Assembly: GCA_947179485.1 (NCBI GenBank)
Contig: OX359245.1
Location: 52,687,067 to 52,751,066 of the forward strand
From: Allacma fusca
Lineage: Eukaryota > Arthropoda > Collembola > Symphypleona > Sminthuridae
Direction of reading: 5' to 3'
Length of the DNA stretch: 64,000 bases
The translations under genes were made by a program, and so were the position numbers. Positions 22,880 through 35,083 of this stretch are shown here, piece after piece; the first letter of the stretch is position 1; every line of letters begins with the position of its first letter. The notes under the pieces are model-generated. The model had not been told where the DNA came from. It did not search any database and saw only the letters and a program-made list of their open reading frames with translations.

Positions 22880-25050
22880 TGTGAATGCAGGAGCATCGAT
22901 TGAATTTCCATATATTTGAATACAATGAACGAATTTCAAAAGCTTTTAATTTTACCTTTAAAACAAAGTACGACTTGGTGTGCGGTACTTCTACCAATAA
23001 TTATAATAATTATTGTTTTATTGCGTGCCTGCCTTTGTTATTTAAAAATAGATCCATTCCGTTATTCATTGCAGGGAAAATTCCATTCAGACTAGGAAAT
23101 GAATCCTGCTAATAATTCACGTGTTGGTAATGGGAATCCAGAAGTTAACACTACAATAAGGTCAGGAAATTCAGCAAAAGCATACTTAACGAAGCCGAAA
23201 TTAAATCGCTAGTTAACATTCAAAGGCAAGGAATTACATTATTGGAAGTAGCATAAATATCGCAAGTTTAGAAAACACGTAAACAGGTAGATACAGGTTG
23301 TCTTAAATTATGTGAAGTGCAATGAGTGCAGGCATATTTTTAGCTGGGAATCATGCCCTGGACGGACATCAACTCTGGCCAGACATAATTGGAAGAATTT
23401 TGCAGTGACTGCAACCCCAGCTATTAATAATTGCATCTAAAAAAAAGTCGATAAATACAAGATTGTGACAGACCAAAAATGAATGAGAAAATTATGCTGG
23501 GTCCAGCTAAGGATTTACAAGCAGAACTGGTATACGATCGATCTTTTTAAATTTTGCGGGCCAGGCCGGGATTTGTCATTGAGCTTCAATTTCGGGTTGA
23601 CAGGGTTTGGGTAAAAATTTACAGCCCACGTGCGACCAAACGAATTCAAACCTGACATAGCTGTTCCTTATATTAATAACCCAGGTGACTTAAATTCTTT
23701 CTAAATAGGTGGAATAATTTTTGGGAAAACGAACTTCTCAAACTTCGAAAGTTTGATAAGAAAGGATCGAGGTAAAGTGATACAATAATGTCGTTTTATC
23801 ATCTATCGGCCATTTAACAAAAGAATACAAGGAAGCAAATTGCCAGGGATATTTACTTCGCTAGAAATAGTTTCAACGTGTATTAAAGGTTGCTGTTGAG
23901 ATGTTATTCGCAATCATTCCATTCTAGGAAAGGGTAGATCGTTGCGAAGCGATAATTTTTGGGTTCCGCAACCATTGAACTCTGTGCACTGTTTTTTAAC
24001 TCAATTGTTTTTATGCTATATGCTGGTTGTCACGAAACGATTTCCCCCTCTAGGCCTTAAAAGGAACAAATATACAAAATATTCAAAATCACTACGATTT
24101 GCCCAATCTTTTTCCAAATGCTTAGACAGGTCTTTACGCTAAGATTTGTAGGATTGATCCATAAGAACAGATATGTAATTAGGGAAGTTTACCTTCAAGA
24201 GCAAAGAAATCTGAAAAGGTTCTAGCTGATTGCTGATTACACCAATGAGGAATTCAATATGTTTTGCCACTGTCCCTATTGTGCTCTATAGGGTCGACAA
24301 TCGTTCTTTGGAAACCCGCACAAAGGTGCGTAAAGCCTTGTCATGTCATCTTGATAAAATATAATTACAAGTATGTAGCTATGCTACAACCATGGCTATA
24401 GCTGGTTCTATAATAATTATCTATGTATATGGAATTTTGGACGATGTAAAAAGCAGGAATGAACTCTCTAAAAGGATATCCCTGAAAGCTACTAAATTAG
24501 ATTCATTTAAAAACTTCCCAGTTTATAGACGGATTTAACATTTTTTTAAGATTATGTTACGAAATCTGTGTGACACAAGGCTGAGTATTAAAAAACATTT
24601 TTTATTCTCCGGTTAAAATATCTGAGAATAACATTTTAACCATAAACGGAATTAGTGGATCGAAGCTACATATATTCTCTGTGTGAAAGATATTCTCTAA
24701 TAAAAGCAATTAAATTCTTGCCATAAAAACAATCAAAATCCTTCACACAAACCGTCACATCTTTATCAGTTGTCACTGGATTAGGGGATAGAAAAAAATA
24801 TGATTTAGCAGTATTTATTACGGATTACATGGAAATTATTTCTTTGGACCTACATCAAACAACATATCACCGTCTTTTAGATCTTTGAGCTTGTTGGTGT
24901 TTAAAAAGCGAAAAAGGCTGAAGATTTGACCCAAAAAGCATTAGTATCGCTGCGAAGGAATTACTAAAAGAAATCATATTTGGCCATAGGCTCCGTCGAA
25001 ATGAAAGCGTTCATATTAGTTTTTACAGTTTATATATAGTTTTTGCCTTA
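22880..25050. other. Region between units II and III
   Basis: No gene is recognised. The last 450 bp (24,600-25,000) resemble the promoter-side DNA at 13,250-13,530 and 28,130-28,410, so the duplication history extends slightly left of unit III. Short frames, such as that at 23,942, carry no recognisable motif. Confidence 0.35.
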
Positions 25051-25747
25051 GGAGGTGCTGTTCTGCAGGAAATAATTCTGCACGAAAACCATGCTGATCA
25101 GGATGGAAACTTTTACACTTTCCGGAAGGGAATTCCAGACTTAACCAAATATATCCCTTTTTCCAGAAAATTGTTCGGTATTGTCAAAACTCATCAAGGT
25201 ACATAAAATCAATAAAAATTTCCAACGTGGCTGTTTATATTGTTTTTGCGGAAAATTTATAGTTGTATTAACCTACTTTTTGAAAATTAGTAGAGTAATA
25301 TTCTACTCCGGTGCCAACTATTTGGGAGTTCAATCTTATAACAATTACCCCGGGCGGACATGTAAAAGCTTCATTTCGGGATTGCTTAGATCCACCCGTT
25401 TCTATGGTAATCCAAACACAACAGAGGATGGCGTTAGTTTATTTGCTGAAGTTGTTTTAAGGGGAGAAGAATTTAATGTTGATCGGTTGCCGTTTGCTGG
25501 GATTACTCAAAAAGTTTCATCATTGGGATATTCTGGAAAATCAGCATGGACTGTTTTTGAAGGGACCAACTTCGATGGTAGATCTGCTTGTCTGCCACCG
25601 CCAAAAAATATTCATGACACGTATTATTATTACAACATCACTAATGATTTAAACATTTCCATCATCGGATCCCTATTTAAAGGTTGTGTCTCTAACTTAA
25701 CTCCTGAGATGAGAAAACAACTGTTGGAGACTGCTATGAGAAATTAA
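25051..25747 (+). pseudogene. Crystallin-like copy with intact exon 2 but damaged exon 1
   Basis: Exon 2 (25,294-25,747) is open and complete, with motifs YSGANYLG, FAEVVLRG and FEGTNFDG, and a C terminus RKQLLETAMRN. Exon 1 (25,051-25,198) keeps GAVLQEIILHE, but two extra bases near 25,150 shift the frame before the splice donor. The upstream ATG (near 25,001) is out of frame with it and runs into stops. An open frame crossing the intron (from 25,181) would give a product without a signal peptide. I favour a recent pseudogene; an alternative start or splice could rescue it. AATAAA is at about 25,785. Confidence 0.65.
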
Positions 25748-26098
25748 ATTTTTTGTGTATTGCAATAATTTAAACAATAATGTTACAATAAAGTACAATC
25801 CAATTTCTGGATTATCCCTTTGATGAATGCTCACAAACCCCATTTATTACAAAGCCATGTACTGAAGTTACCCTCGATGTACAAATATGCATTAGAGATA
25901 TCGTTGGGGAATATCATAGCAATGACAAAGATTGGTGTTCAGTGTCTATAAAAGCATTTGTCTCCGCTTCAACTCTACACAAGTGGCAGAGGGAAAACGT
26001 ATACGACTCCACCAATTTAATTGCACATTTTTCGGGAGGAGGATTTTTTAGGGTTTATTTGAGCAAACTTAAAATTCGAAAGTTTTTCACCAACGTTT
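25748..26098. other. Type-A downstream flank, unit III
   Basis: About 350 bp closely matching 12,577-12,925, with AATAAA near the start. No gene is seen. Confidence 0.5.
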
Positions 26099-26106
26099 GA
26101 CAAAAA

Positions 26107-27795
26107 TAAAGGTCTTCACGGATCGGATTCTGGTCTCATCCGTATCCGATCCTATCCGATCCGGTAAATTCCGGATTTCAAAAACACCCATCCTATCCGA
26201 TCCGATAGAGTCGGCTACCATTTTATAAGTATCCGTATCCGATCCGGAATGTTCGGATCGGATAAAATCTTCGATCCGGTCCGGCGGATGCATTTACGGA
26301 TGCATCCGATTCGATCCGCGGATATCCGCGGATATCCGAACCTTACTTTAAGAAACCGTAAAAGAGATAAATCTTATATATTGTGCATGTTTCTAATTTT
26401 ATCACATTCATATCAACATGAAAATTTTCAAATTCCGGTGTATCGATAATTACCTCGTTACATGCAAAACCAATTTTGCTTCCAAAAAACTTAAAACAAA
26501 TAGATTATGCATTTAATATAATTGACACGGCTTTCCTTGATTCTTTTGTCTTGAATATTTTTCCACCAACTGTTTAAGTTCATGATGGAAATAAGTACGA
26601 AGAAAAATAATTAAAAATGTAACAACAAATTCACGGAGAATTTGAACAACTGATGCCGGACACGTTGCATGCGTGTATGGAGGGCGAGAATTCTCATGAA
26701 TGCATTAAAGTTTTAAATTAGAGGTGGGATTCGGCCTTGACTTCAGGCCCGAACCCAGAAGAAACCCGAACAAATACTCTATTAGCCCGCCCCGGCCCGC
26801 CAACGGGCTAAATATTCGATATTCAACCCGGCGCGTTTTATGCACTTCACATTTTGTGAAACCCGAACCCGTTAAAAACCCGGTCTCCAAAATATTTTGC
26901 AACCCGAACCCACTAAAAACTCGATCTTTAAATAGTTTTAAAACCCGTTGAAAACCCGGCTTTTTACTAACAATTGAATGCGCTGTGAAACCTTTATTTA
27001 CACATTCTATTATATTTGCATATACTGTCCATCCCAATAAACGTACACACACGGAGAAAAACTTTTTATTAGCTCTGAAAATTATTGAAGATAAACTATC
27101 AAACTTAAGGTATCGTTTCAAAATGTTTAAGCATGTGTACGTATTAAATACTGAACCATTATTTAGCTTTGGCATGAATATACATGAAAGCAATGCTTGA
27201 ACTCTGCGCAACGTCAAATATGCATGCCATTTATCTGTCCTAAATCATATTCTAGTAGAATTGTCGGGTCATTTGTAATTTGTGACCCGCCGGAAACCCA
27301 AACTGAAAAATATATAAGTGCATGCCCAAGGCCGATGTTCATCCGGTTTCATTGTTTTAGTGCAGCCCGAACCCGGTCGGAGCCCGACGTAAGTTCGTAT
27401 TTGCAGCCGGAACCCGGCTAAAAACCCGGCCGGGTCGGGTTCGGGCCGGCTAGAATCAAATAGCCCGCTTCCGGGCCCTCCTCTATTTCAAATCCTAGAA
27501 TCGCTCTACTATAAAATGCATGACAATATGATAGCAATATTCCTCACGAGAGGGCTCGTCTAAAAGACGGATATCAGCGGATATCCGCCGGATCATCCGA
27601 AAAAACAGAACATGCTCATCCTATCCGGTCGGATGCATTCATTACTGCATCAAATCCTATCCGAAATAAATACACGGATTCAAATGTTGCATCCGGTCCG
27701 CCATATGTTTGACGGATAGGATTAATTGTGTTTTCAATCCTATCCGAATCCGATCCGAATCCGTCCGGATCAATCCGATCCGATGAAGACCTTTA
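26107..27795. mobile_element. hAT-like motif-armed element (GATCCG arms), with a nested element
   Basis: A perfect 8-bp duplication, GACAAAAA, lies at 26,099-26,106 and 27,796-27,803. The same site is single-copy and unoccupied in unit II. The ends are TAAAGGTCTTCACGGATCGG and the complement ending TGAAGACCTTTA. The arms (26,118-26,335 and 27,555-27,785) are GGATCCGAT/ATCGGATCC/GGATATCC arrays. Between them lies unique DNA plus the nested GGGTTCGG element. No intact transposase is seen. Confidence 0.88.
26719..27485. mobile_element. Nested hAT-like element (GGGTTCGG arms)
   Basis: The left end is TAGAGGTGGGATTCGG and the right end is CCTCCTCTA, flanked by TTTTAAAT (26,711-26,718) and TTTCAAAT (27,486-27,493), 7 of 8 matching. 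The arms are CCCGAACCCG/CGGGTTCGGG arrays. It belongs to the same family as 54,346-55,105. The long frame on the minus strand (26,705-27,217) is translation through the arrays. Confidence 0.78.
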
Positions 27796-27803
27796 GACAA
27801 AAA

Positions 27804-28984
27804 TACAATTTGACTACAATTTGAATGAAAACAGCAGGACGTGTTGTTCAATCCTTTAATCTTGCGGTACGTAGTTTCAAATCGATTTTTTAAATCTAGA
27901 ATTGCCAATGCCAGTGACAGATGACCGCAGTGTTTCGTGCATCGTTCAAAACGCATTATTGTTGTATCAAGACAATTACAAATAGCAAGAACATGTAGTA
28001 AGCAAATACTATTAAATATGCCTAAGTCCTGATTTAATAATTAAAAATTATTATTTGTTCCCCCTTTCTGATATTAAAGTAGACTTTTCTTATCACAACC
28101 AGATTTACTTGATTGAAGCAGTATTTTACGTATGAAAAATATTCTCTAACAAAATTAACTGAATTTTGACCATCAAAACCATAAAAATCCTTTTCACATA
28201 GCGGGGGGCAATGCACAAACAAATATTGGATTACTTGATAGAAATGCGAATGATTTGGTAGTATTTATTATTGATTAAAAGGAATTATTTCCTACTTCAA
28301 ATAAGATACACACTTTTTTCCAAATCCGTTTGGCATGTAGGCACGAGCTATTGGAGTTTAAAAATAGTCGCTTCGCACGATTTAAACGCTACGGCGAAGA
28401 GGGAAGCGCTAACAGTATGCTACTCCGAAAAGGCCAATTGACAAATTTGTTCGTATGGATTATTCCAAGATGTATGCCTGCAGACGGTGGTTACCAAATT
28501 TAAACAAAATAGAATGATGGGTATTTGAATTATTGAAAAAACCGGATAACTTTACATATTTGATCAATTGAGCCTATTTTGTAAAATTGTATATATCGTG
28601 CATTTTAGGCTTATAATCGCAAATTAGAATAAAATGTAATAACTTGTTGCTCCAAATACAAAATACACGGGTAACTCCGAGACCGTTTTACCGTTTGAGT
28701 TCAATAACAAATGCTTCCTTGCTTCGTGCCTGGGTCTGTGTGCACCAAGTTTCACAAAAATACTATAGTAACTAAGTCATGAGTAATCGTAGCACTGCCC
28801 ATAAAAACCCGGGTACCTGCGAAACGGTTCGACCGATAGATCTTATTTGCAAGCTCTTCCAGGCTTATGCCTAGAGACTAGTATACGTGTACCAAGTTGG
28901 GGTTGTTGAGTAATCTTGCCTACAGACAGAAGTATGGACGTACCCCCACGACAAACCCATAACGGGTGCTAGCGTAAAAGCAAC
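27804..28984. other. Continuation of type-A flank, unit III
   Basis: It aligns with 12,934-14,126, including the near-identical block 28,670-28,980. No gene is supported. Confidence 0.45.
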
Positions 28985-29030
28985 TTTACACAACATTATT
29001 TAATAGGAGAGGAATTTTTTATCGAAGGGT

Positions 29031-30320
29031 GTGAGGGTGCATAAGTTAATTCAAAGGGTTATCCAAAAGAATAATTCAATTTAAACTTTTTGAACAAAAT
29101 AAACTTTGTATTTAATTTAATTGACAAAATAAACTCAAAATTATTTAATTAATTAATCGGAAATTAATTGATATTTATAAAATTTAATTAATTGTAGTGG
29201 TAGAGCAAATGAAAATAAACTTTGTAAATTTAATTATAAAATATATTGGAGTGGTAGAGCAAGGGTTGTTGTAATTTAAATCTCGCAAAAAGGGGTTCTC
29301 AAAATTATCAGGAGTAGGTAGAGCAAATTTCAAACTGGCATAGTAACAGGTTGGGGAATTTAGGAATTAATCCAGCGCTCCGCGCGGAATATGTGCATTG
29401 CCCGGAAAACAATTTATTTTAACTGTAGATTTTTATCCGGAGCTAATGCTCGGAAAAACTACTCTTTTATATAACAAATTCCCAGGGCAGATGCACATAC
29501 AATTTTTTTAAAGGAGGATAGGCAAAAATATTTAGGGTAGGATAGGTGCCCACACCTGCCAGACCCGGCTTTTTACTAATAAAAAAATAAAATCCCAAAA
29601 ATATATCAAAAACTTACTTAAAGGGTCCAAAAATCACCTTTGTAGCACGGGAAGGTCCTAATTAAATTTATCCCCAAAACAAAACAAAGTTTCAAAAAAA
29701 AAATATTCCAAAAAAATTTAATTTTTAATTTTTAAGAAAAAAATCACAAGTGCAATAAATAATGCCAAAGAAACCAAGCTGCCAAGTTTTTAAACTTGGC
29801 GCTGGATGGTCTGGGTAGGCAGGGATTGGTGGTCAGGTTTGGGTTTAGGTCTGGTGGTTTAGGAGCGGGAGCAGGTATGAAATTACCTAAATAGAAACCG
29901 TCCTTTCGGTCGGAAATCCTGGAGAATTCTCCGGAATCAGGAGCCAGAGGTGAAGACCTCGGAACCAACCGCTAAGGCAGTGGATTACTGAATGTCCTTC
30001 TGTGGAAATCCCTCGCCTTTTTATACCCTTGGAGGGGTCCAGGATTTCCACAGAAGGTACATATGGTAAGTTTTTATCTTTTATTTTTTTACATTTTTCT
30101 ATTTTTAGTTTTAAGTAGGTTAGGCATTAGTATAGGGTAAGGATTGAGAAAATGTAAACAATGAGTTTACATTTTCTCACTAATCCTTTTTATTGTAATT
30201 TGCAGGACTGGGGAAAGCAGTGGAAGTCCTCAACATTATCCGGGGAAAGTGTTTGTGTTTGTGTGTGTGTGTGTGGGTGTCCAGTGAAAGTGACAGTTTT
30301 TGTCAGTTTCCACACTGACA
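29031..30320 (-). mobile_element. 1.29-kb insertion with 6-bp flanking repeat, possibly a solo LTR
   Basis: AAGGGT flanks the insertion (29,025-29,030 and 30,321-30,326), and the DNA is absent from unit II. Read on the minus strand it begins TGTCAGTGTGGAAA. It has TATAAAAAGG (30,025-30,016), 58 bp before a 74-codon frame (29,968-29,744). No reverse transcriptase is visible. A TG start, an internal TATA and a short target duplication suggest a solo long terminal repeat, but the other end reads ...CCCTCAC rather than a clean CA, so the class is uncertain. An AT-rich stretch with GTGGTAGAGCAAA repeats fills 29,040-29,330. Confidence 0.5.
29996..30057. repeat. Perfect 16-bp inverted repeat around a TATA box
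   Basis: CCTTCTGTGGAAATCC (29,996-30,011) and its exact complement (30,042-30,057) bracket the minus-strand TATAAAAAGG. Another perfect hairpin, with 14-bp arms around GAGAAAATGTAAAC, lies at 30,146-30,178. Confidence 0.75.
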
Positions 30321-30512
30321 AAGGGTATATATCCATATGCAGGAATTATCAACGCAATTTCATCATTAGAGTGTTCCAGGAAATCAGTTTTTGAAAGGGT
30401 GAACTACAAGGGCACATCTGTTTGTCTGCCACTCCCAAGAGAGGTCCAGATCTGGGAAATTATTTTTTACAAGTCTACCCAGGCGTATGTTCTTATGTGT
30501 TTTGAATGCCAT

Positions 30513-32117
30513 CAGGGACTAAACAACCCTATGGTACAGGTGGTACAGTGTACCCCCCCCCCTGATTATATCCAGGGTGGTGCAATATATGCAATGTACC
30601 CTACTCAATTTTGACAACAAATGTCAAGTTCCGAAATTAGTAGCTCTAAATTTTCCAAAATCAGATATTCGTTCGATCAGTTAGTAACCTAAAATGTAAT
30701 TACATGAGCATGTGCCCAACCATGTCAGAAAAACATTCGCGAAAACGTTTCGCTCATATCAGTTCATTGCATCATGTGGTATCAGTCGTCTTTGGTACTT
30801 CATTCAAGCTTCTAACTATAAGCTAGAGAACCTTAAGGTTTAGGTTGTGCACAGAACATACGGTGAAATGATGGCTATGAATTGAAGCACAGTAAAGTTT
30901 CATTTGAAGACAATGAAGAATTTTCAGAAGTTAGTGTTCAGCCATGTTGTTCGACGAGATTAACGGTTAAAAGGCCTAGTGTCACCACTACATTGCAAAA
31001 TTATTAGGGTCTCTTAAAATTTTTGCACACACGCGCGAAGTCAGCCGACAAATGTGCAACTACATCATCTGGATTATATACATAGCTCAAAAAAGGGAGC
31101 TCTTATTTTGGTTTCCTCCTTCTACAAAGCATTTTGAACCCAACCGAGATTTTGTGTACAATCACACAAGCACAGCGTTCTACCGTCGGTGGCACTGTTC
31201 AGGCTTCGAAGGTGTGCATTGACAGTTTTAGTAAGCAGAAAGGTCAGAATGTCTTCAGTGGGCTTTGGAGTCGCATGGAGGAAGCCTGTGACCGTTTTCA
31301 TTTAGAACGTTCTTCTCTTGGCCAAATCCGCAAAACACCAAAGCGGTATGAAATAAATAATTCCCGCTTACAACTGCAGAAGCAAAGTACCAAAACATAT
31401 TTAACAATTCGATCGACCTTGTTGTTGCGGAACTCAAGCGTCGTTTTGACCAGCCCGGGATCAAGAAATTCCAGGAGTTAGAGAGCATTTATCTTAACTG
31501 GAATCAACTGGAACCAAAATCCCGGGAGAACCAAGTAGATGCTATTTCAGATTTGCAAAGTTTCAACACTGAGAGATTTAATTTTAAAATGACATGATAT
31601 GATACATGGGATGGAAGGAGTAGACCGAAGCTCTATAACAGGATTTTTGTCATGGTTTAAGGACAGCGCCCCAGAAGTTCGTCTAAAGTTCACCGAAGTT
31701 AAGGAATTTTAAAAAATTTTAATAGTGCTCCCAATCAGCTCCCGCCTCAGCTGAGAGATCATTTTCCACTTTACGGCGAATAAAAACATATCTAAAATCC
31801 GTAATTGGACAAGAAAGACTAAACCACTGCTGCGTCATTCACTGCTACCCAGATATTGCAAAGCAACTGGACATTGAAGAGCTTATGAGGACCTTCGTGA
31901 GTAATGACTACCGCCGAAAGGTTTTTGGAAAGTTGTAATGCTTTTTACCAAATGTAATGACCGCACTGTTCTGTTCTAGATAAATTCAAAAGTCACAACA
32001 CGTAAATTAAAGGCTAAAAAACTTATGAAAAAATATGGCAAATTTTGTCATTTATTTGAAGCATTTTTGGCGAGGGTAGTTGTACCCCCCACTTTTCTCG
32101 GCGTGGTTTAGTCCCTG
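30513..32117 (+). mobile_element. hAT element with degraded transposase
   Basis: The TIRs CAGGGACTAAAC and GTTTAGTCCCTG are perfect over 12 bp. The duplication AATGCCAT (30,505-30,512 and 32,118-32,125) is exact, and unit II keeps the empty site. The element carries transposase remnants (31,134-31,938). Unlike the motif-armed elements it has no short-motif array. It is a true hAT copy, now defective. Confidence 0.9.
31134..31938 (+). pseudogene. hAT transposase remnant (ZMYM1/DUF4371-like)
   Basis: Three blocks in shifting frames read as one hAT C-terminal half. The first is around QRSTVGGTV...CIDSF..(31,170-31,370). The second, around LVVAELKRRFDQPGIKK, runs to about 31,590. The third is the dimerisation segment SAERSFSTLRRIKTYLKS followed by QERLNHCCVIH (31,745-31,860), ending at TAA 31,936-31,938. 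The ASAERSFS...RIKTYL signature is diagnostic of hAT proteins. At least two frameshifts separate the blocks, and the N-terminal DDE part is missing, so it cannot be functional. Confidence 0.85.
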
Positions 32118-32125
32118 AATGCCAT

Positions 32126-33848
32126 TTGTTGTAAGTTCATGCGTAATTACCCAATTGTTCCTTTATATAAAAGAGTTCATGCCATCATGTAGGTTAAAAC
32201 ATAAATTGAGTCCAAGTTTAAAATCCGAAATCTTGCTTCAATATCTGTTGAGGAAGGGCATTTATTAGCAGCATCCATAACATTTCCTGTATAACAGACA
32301 CCTACGAAATTTGCATTTTGTGTTGATTTGAATTTAATATAAATTATTTGCTAACCAATTCTTACAAAATCTAACCTCGTTCAGGACAATTTCAGGTGAT
32401 ATACAAGAGTAGATAGGCCTTACGGACTTGGTTCATGGTTAAAGAGAATTTGACTTAATCTCACCTCACTCATTGTCAGTATAAAAAAACCATGATCGAG
32501 CCGTGGTTGCTCAACAATTATTCCATGGTATACTTTTTGAAAATTTGCATTACATAATATTTACATCATTCACGCCGACACCAGTTTGTGCTTTTTGGAT
32601 ATTTTCAGTACAAGGTTGGTAATCATGGGGTTATTTTGAATATACAACTCCATCAACCAACTAATTTGTCAGAATATTGGGAAAAGGGGATGATCTTGCA
32701 TATTCCAGGACACAATTGCAATATCATTGAATGTTCGTCAGGGAATCAAAATCTTCCTAAACACTCAACTTTAATTTTATTTCGCCCATTCTAGTTGTAA
32801 CAGCATATAATTACATGTACTAGCTGACATACATAGACGAGCTTCTATAGGAATATTTAGATTTTTGAAGGAAGTCAATCCTTGGCGAATATGTGCAATG
32901 TCGTCCAAGTTATGTTAAAATATTATTACTTCATAAAATGTTTAGCCAAATTAAACTCTTTTTAAACATTGAAGGAGAAAGCAAATCTGTTGTTCGTTGT
33001 GCTAGCACAATAGGTACTGTGTAAACATGAATACAGGATGTTTATGTAATGTGCTGTTAACAAAGCATACAACCTTGGAATGTGTCTTTAATGGAAAGGA
33101 CTCACAATCAGCATTCAGACAAAAACATAATTACTATGAGCAGGTCCTCATAGTGTAGTTGTACGGGAATATTCACTAAGGCCAGAGTCGTTATTAAAAG
33201 TTCAACTGTAAATCATATGGTTTAAACAAAAGAGAACCAGTTGTCCATCAGTTTTAAAATAAATTATATTTTCGTTGGAACTTTTGTGAGAGTTCGAATG
33301 TTTAGGAAAGATCAGATTTCTCGGCTAATCTGAATTAGTTCTGGTTAACTGACCTCAGGCAACTTACTTGAAAATAGGGAATCCAATATTTGACGTCATG
33401 TCTCTTTTATGTGTTAGTGGGTGAGAAGGGATATAAAGATCGCTGTACTTCCGTTAGTGCTGGGAATGTTCCGGTATGCTACAAGATTTATTCTCTGACC
33501 AGTCCAAATGATGTGTTATATATAATGACCAAGGAACATTATAATTTCATAGATCTTGAACAAACCATTTCAAATGGCCCAAATTTTGGAACCAAACCGG
33601 AACAGACCGAACCAGACCAAATCTTTTGTTCCGTACTTGAACAATCCATAACTTCTACAGACCTTCCCCACAATACCAACTGTTGGGTTAGGACTGTTAG
33701 GAGATCTTCGCTTTATTTTGCTGTCTAGTTATACTTTATTGGTAAAATAGATATAACTGTCTAATGTAGAGGGAAGTGAAGTATGAGCTGACAGTGGCTT
33801 ATTATTAGCTTTACTAAGGACACAGGCATATGTATGTATGCGACCCAA
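32126..33848. other. Type-B flank, unit III
   Basis: It aligns with 14,341-15,475 and then diverges at about 33,440. The 68-codon frame at 32,588-32,794 resembles that at 14,648 but is not supported further. An AACCGGAACAGACCGAACC motif patch lies at 33,590-33,640. Confidence 0.4.
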
Positions 33849-33856
33849 CCTGTCAA

Positions 33857-34900
33857 CATAGATGCACACCCTCATGAGAGATGAGGGCAACGCTCACGCT
33901 CACCCTCATGAGGACTACGATGTATTCACTGCATGAGGGTGAGCGCTTGCAAATTTTTGATGCACTCATTGAAATGAGCGTGAGGGCAGCAGGTACTCAT
34001 ATTGTAATCACGAGATGAGGGTGAGAGGGATTTATTGCACTCACGACACGGTAGCACACGTAAATAAATATATATATGACGCCATTTTGCGTTGTGGTTA
34101 CAATTATCTATGCAGCTTTTTAGAATATTATTGATAGTGCTTTTAAATTCAGTTCTACGAGTGACTTGCAGAAAAATTTTCATGTTATTTTAACACACTT
34201 TTTTTTACTACATCACTATATTAATCATTTTTGCATACATTACGCACAAACTTAAGAAAAACTTTACAAACACCGCTGTAAATTTGAAGCACAGAATTAA
34301 TAAAAAAACTCGTAAAAGCGGCACAGTTACTCCTTGAAAAAATTGTTGGTGCACATTTCGTTCTTATTGGTAGCTCGAACGCGCTAAAAATTTGATTTTC
34401 GGATATCCGTCGGATTATCCGATATTTTATTATTTGTGATCCGAACCGATCGTATAAAGTCGTTTCCAAATCCGATTCGATCCGAATCCGTTGACCGGAT
34501 AAGGGGTACGTATCCGATCCGATCGGATTGTGTTCGGATCGGATAAGTAGTGTATCCGATCCGAAATTTCGGATATCCGCGGATCATCCGATCGGATGGG
34601 AGCCTTACATACGCTGACTGACTGAAGCCTAGTATTAAAATGTGTAAAAAATAAATGTAAACGGACAATTTCGAGACAATAATATACAATTGAACTAGCC
34701 AAACTCATTGTAAACGTAAATTAAATGAGCGCACTCATGAGCGTGAGGGTGAGGGCATAATTATTTTTGGTGCGCTCATGAGCGTGAGGGCGATTACAAT
34801 ATGTATACAATACTGTGAGGTAGCGTGAGGGTGAGCGAGCGGTGCTTCATGGACTATGAGCGTGAGGTGAGGGTGAGCGAAATTAAAATGTACATCTATG
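33857..34900. mobile_element. Motif-armed element (GAGGGTGAGC arms)
   Basis: A perfect 8-bp duplication, CCTGTCAA, lies at 33,849-33,856 and 34,901-34,908. The ends are CATAGATGCACA and the complement TGTACATCTATG. The arms (33,870-34,035 and 34,725-34,880) are CTCACCCTCATGAG/GAGCGTGAGGGTGAG arrays. A GATCCG-motif block is nested at 34,398-34,615. No transposase is seen. Confidence 0.85.
34398..34615. repeat. Nested GATCCG-motif block
   Basis: GGATATCC, GATCCGAT and ATCGGATC words in inverted arrangement, as in the arms of 26,107-27,795, but with a different right end (GGGAGCCTTA). Clear terminal repeats and target duplication were not found, so this may be an internally deleted element. Confidence 0.55.
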
Positions 34901-35083
34901 CCTGTCAATGAGTGACTTTCCACAATTTACTTTATTTCGAGTTAAGCTGAAATCATCTGTGCAGGTCAGACAAATGAGTTATCTTGAAGATCATACTTGA
35001 CTCAAGACTGAGGAGCTCATATCTCCTGAGCTGCTTGTTCATATCTTTACATTCATGTCATATTGTCATTTCATCATCTGATC

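Larger units (their letters stand above)
28985..30450 (+). pseudogene. Crystallin-like exon 2 fragment (type B), split by an insertion
   Basis: The left piece, 28,985-29,030, matches TTATTTAATAGGAGAGGAA. The right piece, 30,321-30,450, matches CCATATGCAGGAATTATC, AAATCAGTTTTTGAA and GTCTGCCACTCCC. Together they equal the 149-bp fragment at 14,127-14,275, interrupted by the 1.29-kb insertion. The fragment was already broken before the insertion, because unit II shares most of its deletions. Confidence 0.72.

Noticed and set aside
22553-22997. Minus-strand frames rich in Ser, His and Leu
   Set aside because: They follow the degenerate AACTTGAAACTCGAGTG tandem repeat.
25181-25290. N-terminal extension of the 25-kb crystallin-like frame
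   Set aside because: It is intron sequence that happens to stay open; exon 2 starts at 25,294 by comparison with other copies.
26705-27217. 170-codon open frame on the minus strand
   Set aside because: It runs through the CCCGAACCCG arrays of a motif-armed element; the codons simply translate the motif.
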